Positions 1 through 7,612 of a DNA stretch of 64,000 bases are shown in pieces. The position numbers and the translations under genes are program-made. The notes below the pieces were generated by a model, which did not search any database, was not told the origin of the DNA, and saw only the letters and a program-made list of their open reading frames with translations. The stretch's first letter is position 1; every line of letters begins with the position of its first letter. Source of the DNA: Aureimonas sp. AU4 (GTDB lineage: Bacteria > Pseudomonadota > Alphaproteobacteria > Rhizobiales > Rhizobiaceae); contig NZ_BBWK01000014.1 in the NCBI RefSeq assembly GCF_001463765.1, forward strand, positions 62,001 through 126,000, given 5' to 3'.

Positions 1-539
1 AGCGTGGCGAGTAGGCGTTCGGCCTGGTCGGCCGCCTCGGCGCGACCCTTGCCCTGCCGGGCGAAAGCTCGCGCCGCCCCCAGCGCATCACGGGCGTTGT
101 CGACCTCGCCGGCCGCCATGCAGCATTCGCCCAGCCGCAGGTAGCCATCGGGATTGGTGGCATCGAGGGCCAGGAACTGAAGGTAGAAGTGAGCGGCCTT
201 GGCGATGTCGCCCTCGGTCTGAAAGGAAACGCCCATCAGATAGGGGGCGCGCGCCTCCAGCGGGTCGAGATGCATGACCTGCAGCGCCAGGTCGCGGGCG
301 GGCTGGTGGCGGCCGGCGGCCAGGAGCTGGCTCCCCTGCGTCAGCAACGCGGTCATGTGTTCGGTGGAAAGGCCGAGCGCGTTGCGCAGCGTCAGGCCCT
401 GACCCATGAGGTCGGCGATGCCCTTCGTGCGCTCGTCCATCTCGACGCCGTCCATGAGGTCGGCCACCATGTTGCTCGCGCGGGCGACGAAGTCCTTGGG
501 ATCGTCCTGACCGGGAAACAGGCCGTCGAGGATGGACAT
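1..539 (-). CDS. sctchaperone: LcrH/SycD-type translocator chaperone (partial, 3' end outside window)
   Basis: Class II type III chaperone of the LcrH/SycD/SicA kind, expected to bind the two hydrophobic translocators in the cytoplasm before secretion. About 179 residues are visible from ATG at 539, and the frame is still open at position 1, so the C terminus is missing. The family is normally about 160-170 residues. The N-terminal part (SILDGLFPGQDDPKDFVARA) leads into tandem TPR-like helices such as GRHQPARDLALQVMHLDPLE and the repeat around LRLGECCMAAGEVDNARDAL, where LcrH proteins have three TPRs. It is the last visible gene of the leftward T3SS arm, after sctX and sctY, so the translocator genes may follow outside the window. 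The family call is from TPR pattern, size and position; a generic TPR protein is the alternative. The symbol given is descriptive rather than a standard name. Confidence 0.72.
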   Translation of the reverse strand, partial: MSILDGLFPGQDDPKDFVARASNMVADLMDGVEMDERTKGIADLMGQGLTLRNALGLSTEHMTALLTQGSQLLAAGRHQPARDLALQVMHLDPLEARAPYLMGVSFQTEGDIAKAAHFYLQFLALDATNPDGYLRLGECCMAAGEVDNARDALGAARAFARQGKGRAEAADQAERLLAT

Positions 540-632
540 GGGCTGGCGCTCGCTCTGGCTGGGTGGCTGGTAGGTTCAGGTCTACCCGCTCTTGCCCCGT
601 GCCCTTGTGCCGAACGCGACAAGCCCCGCCTT

Positions 633-1055
633 TCAGACCTCCTCCTTCTCGGGTCCGCTCTCGCCGTGGCGCAGATATCCCTCCAGGGCGTCGCGCGCGC
701 GGGCCGGCTCGCCCAGTTCGAACAGGCAGCGGGAGCGCAGGTAGCGGCGCATGCGCTGGCGTTCGTTCAGGCGGTAGCTGCCGAAGCGCTCGGAAGGGAA
801 GGTGCGGTCGAGTTCGTCGAGAGAGGCAAGCGCCTCGCCCCAGCGTCGCTCCAGAAACAGGAGCACGGCCTGCGCCAGCATGACCTCCGCCGTTCCGTCG
901 CCCAGACGCCGCAGCGCCTGCGCCAGCACCAGCGCCCGCTCGTGGTAGCCGTGACGAAGCTGGACGTAGACGGTCAGAAGCAGGAAATCGCGCTGGCGCC
1001 GCGACAGGCGCGTGGAGGACCCGCCCCGCTCGGACGGGCGGGACAGGTCGCTCAT
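633..1055 (-). CDS. sctY: SctY (YscY family) T3SS chaperone for SctX
   Basis: Small TPR-like protein of 140 residues. Yersinia YscY is 114 residues and pairs with YscX, and both are needed for export of early substrates and bind the SctV gate. The N-terminal block LSRRQRDFLLLTVYVQLRHG followed by HERALVLAQAL closely follows the YscY pattern (Leu-Thr-Lys-Arg-Gln-Gln-Glu-Phe-Leu-Leu-Leu, then a helix ending in an HAERA-like turn). A second helical pair ends near GEPARARDALEGYL. The start at 1055 overlaps the sctX stop as ATGA, so the two are translationally coupled, as expected for a protein and its chaperone. A longer upstream extension in this frame lies antisense-like over sctX and has no coding character. 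Identification is by pattern and gene partner. Confidence 0.75.
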   Translation of the reverse strand: MSDLSRPSERGGSSTRLSRRQRDFLLLTVYVQLRHGYHERALVLAQALRRLGDGTAEVMLAQAVLLFLERRWGEALASLDELDRTFPSERFGSYRLNERQRMRRYLRSRCLFELGEPARARDALEGYLRHGESGPEKEEV

Positions 1056-1438
1056 CCGCGCAGGAGCATGGCGAGCGCGGCGCGAACTTCGGTATCCATG
1101 GTCATGTCGTCGCCCAGGAGGCGTCCCGCCGCGCCGAACAGGTCCCGGTCCTCGGGCTGGAGGTCGGCGGCCTGGCTTTCGCGCTCGAAGAAGAGCTGCA
1201 GCCCGGCACGCACGTCGCTGAGCGCGGCGGGCTCCAGAAGACCCGGATCGAGATTGGCGGGGATCAGGAGATCGGGAAGGCGCTCGTCGAGACGCGGCCG
1301 GTTCACGATCTCGTCCAGAGCCTGGACCTCGGGCAGGAAGGCGGGCGCGGCACGTCCATCCGCTGGCAGATGGACCTCGTCCTCGTGCTGCCACAGCGTG
1401 ACCGACTCGACGCCGACATCGAACGGCTTGATGCGCAT
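1052..1438 (-). CDS. sctX: SctX (YscX family) secreted T3SS component
   Basis: A 128-residue protein, close to the 122 residues of YscX. In Yersinia YscX is itself secreted, is needed for export of the needle and rod subunits, and acts with YscY at the SctV export gate. Visible features are a short variable N terminus, an LPADG motif near residue 25 where YscX has LPPDG, and a C-terminal helical half rich in Leu/Ala ending ALAMLLRG, similar to the C-terminal helix of YscX. Start chosen at ATG 1438 (MRIKPFD), because the 14 extra residues from 1480 look non-coding. The stop overlaps the start of sctY (ATGA). Distance from the upstream 771-residue gene is about 160 bases. The assignment is supported mainly by the adjacent, better-matched sctY. 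Confidence 0.66.
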   Translation of the reverse strand: MRIKPFDVGVESVTLWQHEDEVHLPADGRAAPAFLPEVQALDEIVNRPRLDERLPDLLIPANLDPGLLEPAALSDVRAGLQLFFERESQAADLQPEDRDLFGAAGRLLGDDMTMDTEVRAALAMLLRG

Positions 1439-1599
1439 GGGCCGAACTCCTGGCACGGGGATTGTAGGATCTCGAGGCACGTCCGACGGGAGGCCGTCGC
1501 GGGACGCGGCGGACCGCTTGGAGAGCAGGCCGGCGAGCCTGTCCGCCGAACAGGGTCTAGATCACGACCCGGCGGACGGCGCAACGCCGCCCGCGACGG

Positions 1600-3915
1600 T
1601 CAGCCCGTCGCGCGCAGGATGCTCTGCAGCGCGTCGTTCATCTTCGACAGGGCGGAGTTGGCCAGGTCGTAGTGCCGGTTGCGCTGCTTGTCCATGTTGT
1701 TGATGTCGTTCATCTTCTGCTGGCTGTCCTGGTTCAGCTGCGTCACCTTCGAGGCCAATCGCTGCGAGTAGGTGTTCCACTCGTTGTAGGTGTGCGCGGC
1801 CGTCTGAAACCGCTTGCCTTTTTCGTCGGAACTGCTCAGGAAGATATCGAAGCCGTCCGGACGGGTGATGCCCTTCTCGACCTCGGCCGGATGCATGGGG
1901 TACCCGATGGCTTCGCCCGTGACGCCGTTGTTGGAGTCCTCGAACATCATGGCGAGCTTGAACAGACGCTTGGTCTTGTCGCCGCCCGTGCCGCTCCGGT
2001 AGTCTTTGAAGAGATTGCGGCGCTTCTCTTCCGAGTCCGTCGCGCCATTGTAGGCCAGGCCGAGGGCCGCGCCGCCGTCCTTGATCTGATCGTTGGTGAA
2101 GGTGCCCATGGTCTGCTGCACCCAGTCCTGGAACTCGGCATAGTCCTTCAGATAGGCGTTCAGTTGCTTCACCGACTCGGTCTCGATCGTGACCTCGGCT
2201 TCGAGCGACTGGTTGTACTTGTTCTGCAGGTAGTAGATGAGCGTCGGCACGTCGAGCGGCTTGCCGTTGAACTCCGCCGGAATGGCGCCCGTCGCGACGT
2301 CGTAGCGGTTCTGCGCATACTGGAGGAGGCGTTTTTCCTGCGCGATGAACGTATCGTAGCCGCTGCGGATGAGGGCGCCCCCGTCCAGGCTCACGACGTA
2401 TACGGGGATTTGCGCCGTATCCGTATCGCTGGAGATGGTGGCCTTCTGGGTCTTCTCCGCCTTGGTGCCGTAGCCCGAGTCGTAATAGGCCTTGGCCCGG
2501 TTGTAGCGGTCCTGGATCTCCTTGAGCTGCGCCTCGATCTTGGTGGCGTCCATGACGGTACTCGTCGTGTCGGACGTGATCTTGCCCTCGATCTGGCTGC
2601 GCAGGAGCTTCAGCTGGTTGACGAAGACGAGCGAGTCGTCGAACGGCGCGGTTGCTCCCGGCGCCGACTTGTTTAGGCTCCCCGAGATCGACGAGATCAT
2701 CGTCTGGATCTTGTCGTACTGTTCCTTGGCGTCATCGGAGCCGCTGGCCGTCAGCGGAGCGCCTTCCTTCCAGCCGGGAGGCTTGGTCAGCGTCAGGCCC
2801 CGCACGCCCAGATCGACCTGACGCACCTCCTTGAAGAGGTTGGACGAAAGCAGCGTCTGCATGTCGGCTGCGCTGAGCTTGCCGATGTCTTCCTTCGTGA
2901 TGCTGGCGATGTTGATCGTGCGGTAGGTGCGCCGCGTGTCGACGGCCGCGTCCGTGGTGACGAAGAGCGACACGAGCGGGGCCTGCGTGACGTTGCCGCT
3001 CGCGTCCTTCACCAAGGGGGGCATCTCGATCAGGCGCTGCGAGCTGGACACGTTCTTCAGGACCCATTGCGTCTGATACGACGAGTGCCAGGTCTTGAAC
3101 TTGGCGAGGAAGTCCTCGGCCTTCGCGAGGGTGGTCAGTGACGACGCCTCGGTGCTGAAGCCGTCGGGCTCCTCCCGCACGCCATCCTCGTTGAACGCGA
3201 ACGGCAGCAAGTGGCCGCTGTCGGCGCCGTCCAGCGAGGGAAACAACGCCTCGGCGCCCGCCTTCACCAGGCTGTTGGCCGCTCCGCCCGCGCCCGATCC
3301 GGTGAGGTTGTAGTAGGGGATCGGCTCCGACATGCCGGGCGTCGGCTCGAGGCCGGTGGCCGTGCGCATGGTCGATTGGACGATCGTGGTGCCGCCCGCG
3401 TTCTTGCCCTTGTAGTAGACCTGATAGCTGCCGTCGGTGTTGCGCAGCGCTACCGAGTTCGAGTTCGTCTCGCCGACCAAGTTCAGGTAGCGCAACTGGT
3501 CGGTCTTGCGCCACGACAGGAAGGTGGCGGGCGTCAGCGTGTCGGGACCGGGCACCTTCGCCGTCGTTCCGGACCCGGCCGGTGTCCAGTCCGCCGCGCT
3601 GCTGGACGCGGCGGGGCGCTTCTGGACCGTGTTGCTGGTCGCGTCGATCTCGACATCATAGGAGACGGCACCCGTCGCAGGACGGCTGTCTTTCAATGTC
3701 AGCCGGCCAGCCGTCCCGTAGAGCAGGAGGTAGGTCTTCTGGCTGAGCGGGGTCCAGCTCTCGAAGTCCGCCATCGTGTAGCCGGCGTTCTTCTCCATCG
3801 CCGCTGCCTTGCCCTGCGCTGCCTCCGGGTCGGCGGTCGGGGTCGCGTTGGGCGCCTGCACCACGCTGAAGAAGGAGCTCCAGCCTTGGGACGGGCCTGT
3901 GATGATGCTCGACAT
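1600..3915 (-). CDS. Large T3SS-exported protein; candidate needle-tip (LcrV-position) protein
   Basis: A 771-residue soluble protein with no cysteine, no signal peptide and no membrane segment, with a Ser/Thr/Ala-rich N terminus (MSSIITGPSQGWSSFFSVVQ). These traits suit a T3SS substrate. The last ~60 residues form a long polar helix (KVTQLNQDSQQKMNDINNMD then LANSALSKMNDALQSILRATG), resembling the C-terminal helix of LcrV/PcrV tip proteins. The middle has further heptad-like helices (about residues 430-480 and 570-600) separated by beta-rich stretches. LcrV and PcrV are about 300-330 residues, so this would be more than twice the usual size. A good ribosome site (TTGGAG) sits before ATG 3915. 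It lies directly upstream of sctX-sctY-lcrH-like genes, where lcrV sits relative to lcrH in Yersinia. An effector or a regulator such as a ruler is possible instead. Confidence 0.5.
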   Translation of the reverse strand: MSSIITGPSQGWSSFFSVVQAPNATPTADPEAAQGKAAAMEKNAGYTMADFESWTPLSQKTYLLLYGTAGRLTLKDSRPATGAVSYDVEIDATSNTVQKRPAASSSAADWTPAGSGTTAKVPGPDTLTPATFLSWRKTDQLRYLNLVGETNSNSVALRNTDGSYQVYYKGKNAGGTTIVQSTMRTATGLEPTPGMSEPIPYYNLTGSGAGGAANSLVKAGAEALFPSLDGADSGHLLPFAFNEDGVREEPDGFSTEASSLTTLAKAEDFLAKFKTWHSSYQTQWVLKNVSSSQRLIEMPPLVKDASGNVTQAPLVSLFVTTDAAVDTRRTYRTINIASITKEDIGKLSAADMQTLLSSNLFKEVRQVDLGVRGLTLTKPPGWKEGAPLTASGSDDAKEQYDKIQTMISSISGSLNKSAPGATAPFDDSLVFVNQLKLLRSQIEGKITSDTTSTVMDATKIEAQLKEIQDRYNRAKAYYDSGYGTKAEKTQKATISSDTDTAQIPVYVVSLDGGALIRSGYDTFIAQEKRLLQYAQNRYDVATGAIPAEFNGKPLDVPTLIYYLQNKYNQSLEAEVTIETESVKQLNAYLKDYAEFQDWVQQTMGTFTNDQIKDGGAALGLAYNGATDSEEKRRNLFKDYRSGTGGDKTKRLFKLAMMFEDSNNGVTGEAIGYPMHPAEVEKGITRPDGFDIFLSSSDEKGKRFQTAAHTYNEWNTYSQRLASKVTQLNQDSQQKMNDINNMDKQRNRHYDLANSALSKMNDALQSILRATG

Positions 3916-3933
3916 GGGCGGTCTCCAAAAGGT

Positions 3934-4296
3934 TCAGAGGCGAAGAAGAACGCGCGCCGAGCGCGGCTCGGCGTCGCGCGGCGCGGGGGTGAACGGAGCG
4001 GCTGTCTTCGCGAGGCAGGATCGGAGCGCCTCGGCGAGCGCCTCGACGCGCTCCATGTCCTCGGCCAGCGCCATCATGCGCAGGATATGCAGCGCTTCCG
4101 AATCTTCGGCGACCCGGGGGTGGCGCAGGAGCTCTGCGGAAACGCGCGCGATCTCGCCGAGCACGGGCTCGAGCTCAGGCACCCGGCCGCGCTCCGCCAG
4201 CCTGCGCTCGATCTCCGCGGACGCCTTCGCCGCCGAGCCGATGCCGTTCTCGGGCTCGCTCCGCGGTGCGGGGGGCAGGGGGGAAAGAAAGCTCAT
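3934..4296 (-). CDS. Small T3SS-locus protein in the LcrG position
   Basis: A 120-residue, probably all-helical protein rich in Ala, Glu and Arg, with a Pro-rich N terminus (MSFLSPLPPAPRSEPENGI). It is the first gene of the leftward T3SS arm and ends 18 bases before the 771-residue candidate tip gene. In Ysc systems this place is taken by LcrG, a small cytoplasmic protein that binds LcrV and controls secretion. I cannot recognise LcrG sequence motifs, so a tip-protein chaperone or regulator is inferred from size, helicity and order only. Start chosen at ATG 4296; an in-frame start at 4356 would add 20 residues that look non-coding. The ribosome site is weak. Confidence 0.6.
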   Translation of the reverse strand: MSFLSPLPPAPRSEPENGIGSAAKASAEIERRLAERGRVPELEPVLGEIARVSAELLRHPRVAEDSEALHILRMMALAEDMERVEALAEALRSCLAKTAAPFTPAPRDAEPRSARVLLRL

Positions 4297-4525
4297 GAGG
4301 TCTTGTCGCCTGAGGCCGTCCGTCTTCGGTCGCGCGAGCCTTGTTTTTGGGCGCAATGCGCGTTGCCTGCTGTGCCGTATGATACACTTGCGGTTGGATC
4401 ATGGCCGCCCGATGCGCGCGGAGCGGCTAGGATAGGATGGGCCGGCCGCCGGTAGGGCCAGGGAATCGGGGAAGTCTCAACTGCAGTCCTATCGGGAACC
4501 TTTTCTCGCCATCCCAGCCCATGCG
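4297..4525. promoter_or_regulatory. Divergent intergenic region between the two T3SS arms
   Basis: This 229-base stretch separates the leftward arm (first gene ends at 4296) from the rightward sct operon (first start 4526). It must hold the promoters for at least the leftward unit. It has a locally lower G+C segment around 4330-4400, including TTGTTTTTGG and GTATGATAC (a 4-base inverted repeat with one central base at 4377-4385). I do not see a convincing -35/-10 pair or an obvious activator box, so no promoter is placed. Confidence 0.4.
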
Positions 4526-5002
4526 GTGGCGCCCGCTGGGCCGCCCTTGGCCGCGCCGGAGGATCTCCTCGTGCGCGCCGTGGTGTTCGCCGGCGAATTC
4601 GGGTCCGACGCCGCAGGCGGGTTCGCAGGGGCGCCCAGCCTCGCGCGCGCGCGCGCGGCGCAAGGCGAGGGGCGCCTGGGCGAGGCCGCGGCCATGCTTC
4701 TCGCCCTTCTGCGCGATCCCGCGCGGGCGGGCGAGGGCGCGCTCGGGCTCGCGGTCCTGGCGCTCGGGCGCGAGGATCTTTCGGATGCGGAGGCCTTCGC
4801 GCGCTTCTGCCTCGATCGGGGCGAGCGCTCGGCGCGCGCCTGCGCGGTAGCGGGGGTGGCGGCGCTGGAGCGGGGCGACCAGGCGGACGCGCAGCGCCTG
4901 CTCTCGGCGGCCGCGCGCATCGCCCGCACCGGCGGGGAGGCCGCCGATGACCTGCGCGGCGCCCAGCGCGTCCTTCTCCTGATGCAGCTCGGGTCCCGCT
5001 GA
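4526..5002 (+). CDS. TPR-like small protein heading the sct operon
   Basis: A 158-residue, Ala/Leu/Arg-rich protein with TPR-like helix pairs, for example ARARAAQGEGRLGEAAAMLL near residue 45 and VAGVAALERGDQADAQRLLS near residue 110. It has no signal peptide or membrane segment. It is the first gene of the rightward T3SS operon and lies 23 bases upstream of a second TPR-like gene. Small TPR proteins at this place in Ysc-type operons are needle-subunit chaperones or assembly factors (SctG), so it may be a diverged SctG or a partner of the next protein. The start is uncertain: GTG 4526 is the most upstream usual start, it lacks a ribosome site, and an in-frame GTG lies 45 bases downstream. Confidence 0.6.
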   Translation: MAPAGPPLAAPEDLLVRAVVFAGEFGSDAAGGFAGAPSLARARAAQGEGRLGEAAAMLLALLRDPARAGEGALGLAVLALGREDLSDAEAFARFCLDRGERSARACAVAGVAALERGDQADAQRLLSAAARIARTGGEAADDLRGAQRVLLLMQLGSR

Positions 5003-5025
5003 CCCCTCGCAAGGAACCGCAGACC

Positions 5026-5409
5026 ATGCTCGATTCCGAGGTCCCTCCGCTGCTCGACGTCGCCGACACGCGCCTTCTGGTGGAGATCGGCTTTCTCGCC
5101 TTGACGGCCGGGCGCTTCAGCGAGGCGCGGGAGATCTTCGAGGGCGCGCTCGCGGCCCGCCCGTCCGAGGAGGCGGGCGCGATCGGGATCGGGCTCACGG
5201 CGCTGGCGGCCGGCGATGTCCCGCAGGCGGTGCGTCATTTCCGCGCCCTGCCGCCGTCCGACGCGGCCTCCGCCTATCTCGGCCTCGCGCTTCTCAAGGC
5301 CGGCGAGCGCGAGGAGGCCGAGCGCCTGCTGCGCGATGTCGCCGCCCGCGCCCGGGAACCCGCCTTCCGGGTGCTGGCCCAAGCGACGCTGGATGAGATG
5401 GATCGCTAA
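5026..5409 (+). CDS. sctG: Probable SctG (YscG-like) TPR chaperone
   Basis: A 127-residue protein built of TPR-like helices: LVEIGFLALTAGRFSEAREI, then GLTALAAGDVPQAVRHFRAL and YLGLALLKAGEREEAERLLR. YscG (115 residues) is a TPR protein that, with YscE, wraps the C-terminal helix of the needle subunit YscF and keeps it monomeric. Length, repeat count and position two genes before sctI-J-K-L fit the Yersinia order G-H-I-J-K-L, and a YscE-like gene is present at 21375. The assignment is inference from architecture and context, since small TPR proteins diverge quickly. A purine-rich stretch (CAAGGAACCGCAG) precedes ATG 5026. Confidence 0.6.
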   Translation: MLDSEVPPLLDVADTRLLVEIGFLALTAGRFSEAREIFEGALAARPSEEAGAIGIGLTALAAGDVPQAVRHFRALPPSDAASAYLGLALLKAGEREEAERLLRDVAARAREPAFRVLAQATLDEMDR

Positions 5410-5462
5410 GGCTCCTTCCTCTGGACGCCGAGCGCGTGCGCCCTAGCGATCGCGATTTGGCT

Positions 5463-5491
5463 TTGCAATGAGGGCGTGCATTTCGTAAGGT
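5463..5491 (+). promoter_or_regulatory. Candidate housekeeping-type promoter upstream of sctI
   Basis: TTGCAA (5463-5468), a 17-base spacer, then TAAGGT (5486-5491) lies in the 142-base gap between sctG and sctI, the only sizeable gap inside the rightward operon before the secretin. This is a reasonable match to the -35/-10 pattern of a vegetative sigma factor and could start a separate sctI-to-sctU transcript. It was found by eye only. Confidence 0.35.
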
Positions 5492-5551
5492 CACTTTGGA
5501 TGCGCGTCCGGGAGGTCGGGCGGCGTCTCTCCTATCGAAAGGGTCCGACCC

Positions 5552-6037
5552 ATGGTGCTTCCGGTTGTTTCCACGACCGCGGTGGCGTCCGCGACGCCGC
5601 TCGGCTCCGCGGCTCCGGTGCCCGCGGCCGATCGGGTGCAGCTCTTCGAGGACGCGATGCAACGCCAGAACGGCGCGGCGGCTGCGACCACGCAGGCGCC
5701 CATGGTCGCGCAACCTCCGGTGGCGGGTACCGCGCAGGTGGATGCGGCCGGCGCCCTCGAACGCGCGCGCCAGGGGCTCGGCCTGCAGGGCACGCCCGCC
5801 GTGGTCGCGCCGCCCGCCAGCGGCGACATGATCCTCGAGGGCATGCAGAAGTTGCGCGGCGTCTTCGACAAGAGCGAGGGGCGCGTCAGCGAGGTCATGA
5901 GCCGCGCGGGAACCGACGCCGGCTCGCTCATGCAGATGCAGCTCGAGCTGACCAACTTCACCCTGCTCGTGGATCTCTCCTCCAAGCTCACCGGCAAGAC
6001 CACGCAGGTCTTCGACACGCTGATGAAGGGTCAGTAA
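5552..6037 (+). CDS. sctI: SctI, T3SS inner rod protein
   Basis: Subunit of the short inner rod (adapter) joining the SctR/S/T export gate to the needle inside the basal body, and an early secretion substrate. The 161-residue protein has a low-complexity Ala/Pro/Thr N-terminal half and the typical conserved C-terminal helices: SGDMILEGMQKLRGVFDKSE, then LMQMQLELTNFTLLVDLSSK and LTGKTTQVFDTLMKGQ, the signature end of YscI/PrgJ proteins. The N-terminal half makes it longer than YscI (115 residues). The ribosome site GAAAGGG lies 8 bases before ATG 5552. It is followed after two bases by sctJ. Confidence 0.9.
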   Translation: MVLPVVSTTAVASATPLGSAAPVPAADRVQLFEDAMQRQNGAAAATTQAPMVAQPPVAGTAQVDAAGALERARQGLGLQGTPAVVAPPASGDMILEGMQKLRGVFDKSEGRVSEVMSRAGTDAGSLMQMQLELTNFTLLVDLSSKLTGKTTQVFDTLMKGQ

Positions 6038-6039
6038 GG

Positions 6040-6861
6040 GTGGCGGGACGCAAGGCCGCTCGCGCGGCGACCGGGCTGGCGCTCGGCGCGCTGCTCCTGC
6101 TCGCGGGCTGCAAGACCGACCTCTACACCAACCTCACCGAGTACGAGGCCAACCAGATGCTCGCCGTGATGATGGCGAACGGCATCTCGGCCGACAAGCA
6201 GGCGATCGGCGAGGGCTTCACCGTGCTCGTCGAGAAGGACGACATGCTGCGCGCCATCGCGCTGCTCAACGACAAGGGCTTCCCGCGCAACACGCGCACC
6301 TCGATCGGGCAGGTGTTCCAGAAGTCGGGCATCATCTCCTCGCCCTTCGAGGAGCGCGTGCGCTACATCTACGCGCTCGGCGAGGAGGTCGCGCAGACCC
6401 TGTCGCAGATCGACGGCGTGGTGTCGGCGCGCGTGCACGTCGTCCTGCCCGAGGAGCCCCAGCTCGGCCAGCCCGTGCGGCCCTCCTCGGCGGCCGTCTT
6501 CATCAAGCACGAGCCGAACGTCGACCTCGAGTTCTTCGTGCCGCAGATCCGCCGGCTCGTGTCGAGCGCGATCGAGGGGCTCGACTACGCCGCCGTCACG
6601 GTGGTCCTCACCGAGGCGGCGCCCACCGAGGTGCAGCCGCTGCAGGTGGACGAGCGCATGGTCGAGATCCTGCCGGGCCTCTCGATCCGGCAGGCCGATG
6701 CCGGCCGGTTCTGGACGATTGCCTATGGTGTCCTCGGCGTCGCCGGCGTTGCGCTCGCAGGCTGCGTGGCGGGCCTCGTCTACTATCTTCGCAAGCGCCC
6801 CCGCCGTGCGCGCGTCAAGGGCGCCGCCGAGCCCGGCACGGCGCTGATGGAGCCGTCCTGA
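6040..6861 (+). CDS. sctJ: SctJ, inner-membrane ring lipoprotein
   Basis: Forms the inner MS-ring-like ring of the basal body with SctD. The 273-residue precursor starts at GTG 6040, two bases after the sctI stop and behind GAAGGG. It has a short signal sequence ending in the lipobox LLAGC, so the mature protein should be lipid-anchored at Cys. The conserved YscJ/FliF domain follows (TDLYTNLTEYEANQMLAVMM, the ring-building region with SQIDGVVSARVHVVLPE). A C-terminal membrane helix (about residues 222-248) is followed by a short basic tail. Length and layout match SctJ of other systems. Confidence 0.95.
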   Translation: MAGRKAARAATGLALGALLLLAGCKTDLYTNLTEYEANQMLAVMMANGISADKQAIGEGFTVLVEKDDMLRAIALLNDKGFPRNTRTSIGQVFQKSGIISSPFEERVRYIYALGEEVAQTLSQIDGVVSARVHVVLPEEPQLGQPVRPSSAAVFIKHEPNVDLEFFVPQIRRLVSSAIEGLDYAAVTVVLTEAAPTEVQPLQVDERMVEILPGLSIRQADAGRFWTIAYGVLGVAGVALAGCVAGLVYYLRKRPRRARVKGAAEPGTALMEPS

Positions 6862-6868
6862 GGCTCGG

Positions 6869-7612
6869 ATGGCGGAACGGGGAGGAGAGGAGCTTCTGGC
6901 GGGCCCCTGGGGGGACGAGCGGGCACAGGCGCGCCTGTTCCACTTCGGCTGCCGTCTGGCCGCCTCGCTCGCCCGCCCGTTCGACGACGCCGACCCGCTG
7001 CCGGGATACTGGGGGCCGGTCGCGGGCGTCGACGTCGCGGCGCTCGCCCGCCACCCCGACTTCGCCGCCCCGCTCGCGCAAGCGGTCGCGCGGCACCGCG
7101 GGGTTCCCGGTCTCGACGCCTCGCGCCTCGCGCATGTCAGCCACCGCGCGGGCGGGCGCCTCGCGCTCCTGATCGCGACCGCCGCGCGCGGCGATCTCGC
7201 CGAGGTCGCGCGGCTCGTCTCGGCCGCCGTCTGGCACCGGCGGATCCTGCGCCTCGCGCTGCGGGCCGAGCGCGCGCGCATCCGCACGCTTCTCGGCGTC
7301 GAGAACTACAACGCCGCCACGCAGGAGGTTCCCACCCTCCATCCCTCGCTCGCCTTTCTCGATGCGGGCGACCCGTACTGGGACCGCGCCCGCGGGCCGG
7401 ACGAGGCGGACGGCGCGCGGGCGGTGGTGGAGCACGGCTCCGGCATCCTCCTGGCCTGCGCGAGCAACGCCGATCCCGCGCTCGGCGCGATGGCGGCCGT
7501 GCGCCACGGTCTCGACCTCGACGCCGCCCCGCCGCTGCCCGAGGCCCTGGAGCAGCATCTCGTCAAGCTCGTGCGCCGGAGGGTCCCATCGTGGTCGGCA
7601 CTTATCGGCTAG
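6869..7612 (+). CDS. sctK: SctK, sorting-platform accessory protein
   Basis: Cytoplasmic protein of 247 residues between sctJ and sctL, where sctK lies in Ysc operons. SctK links SctD to the SctQ pods of the sorting platform. The sequence has no signal or membrane segment and shows the WGPVAGVD and [20 protein letters not shown] segments typical of this poorly conserved family, for which size and position carry much of the weight. YscK is about 209 residues. Its 3' end overlaps the start of sctL by 22 bases. Confidence 0.82.
   Translation: MAERGGEELLAGPWGDERAQARLFHFGCRLAASLARPFDDADPLPGYWGPVAGVDVAALARHPDFAAPLAQAVARHRGVPGLDASRLAHVSHRAGGRLALLIATAARGDLAEVARLVSAAVWHRRILRLALRAERARIRTLLGVENYNAATQEVPTLHPSLAFLDAGDPYWDRARGPDEADGARAVVEHGSGILLACASNADPALGAMAAVRHGLDLDAAPPLPEALEQHLVKLVRRRVPSWSALIG

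Noticed and set aside
4377-4385. GTATGATAC as an operator in the divergent T3SS region
   Set aside because: Arms are only 4 bases and no related copy was seen at other sct promoters, so it is mentioned but not called.
5476-6039. N-terminal extension of the sctJ frame over sctI
   Set aside because: It would place the lipoprotein signal sequence in the middle of the protein; GTG 6040 gives a proper signal with lipobox.
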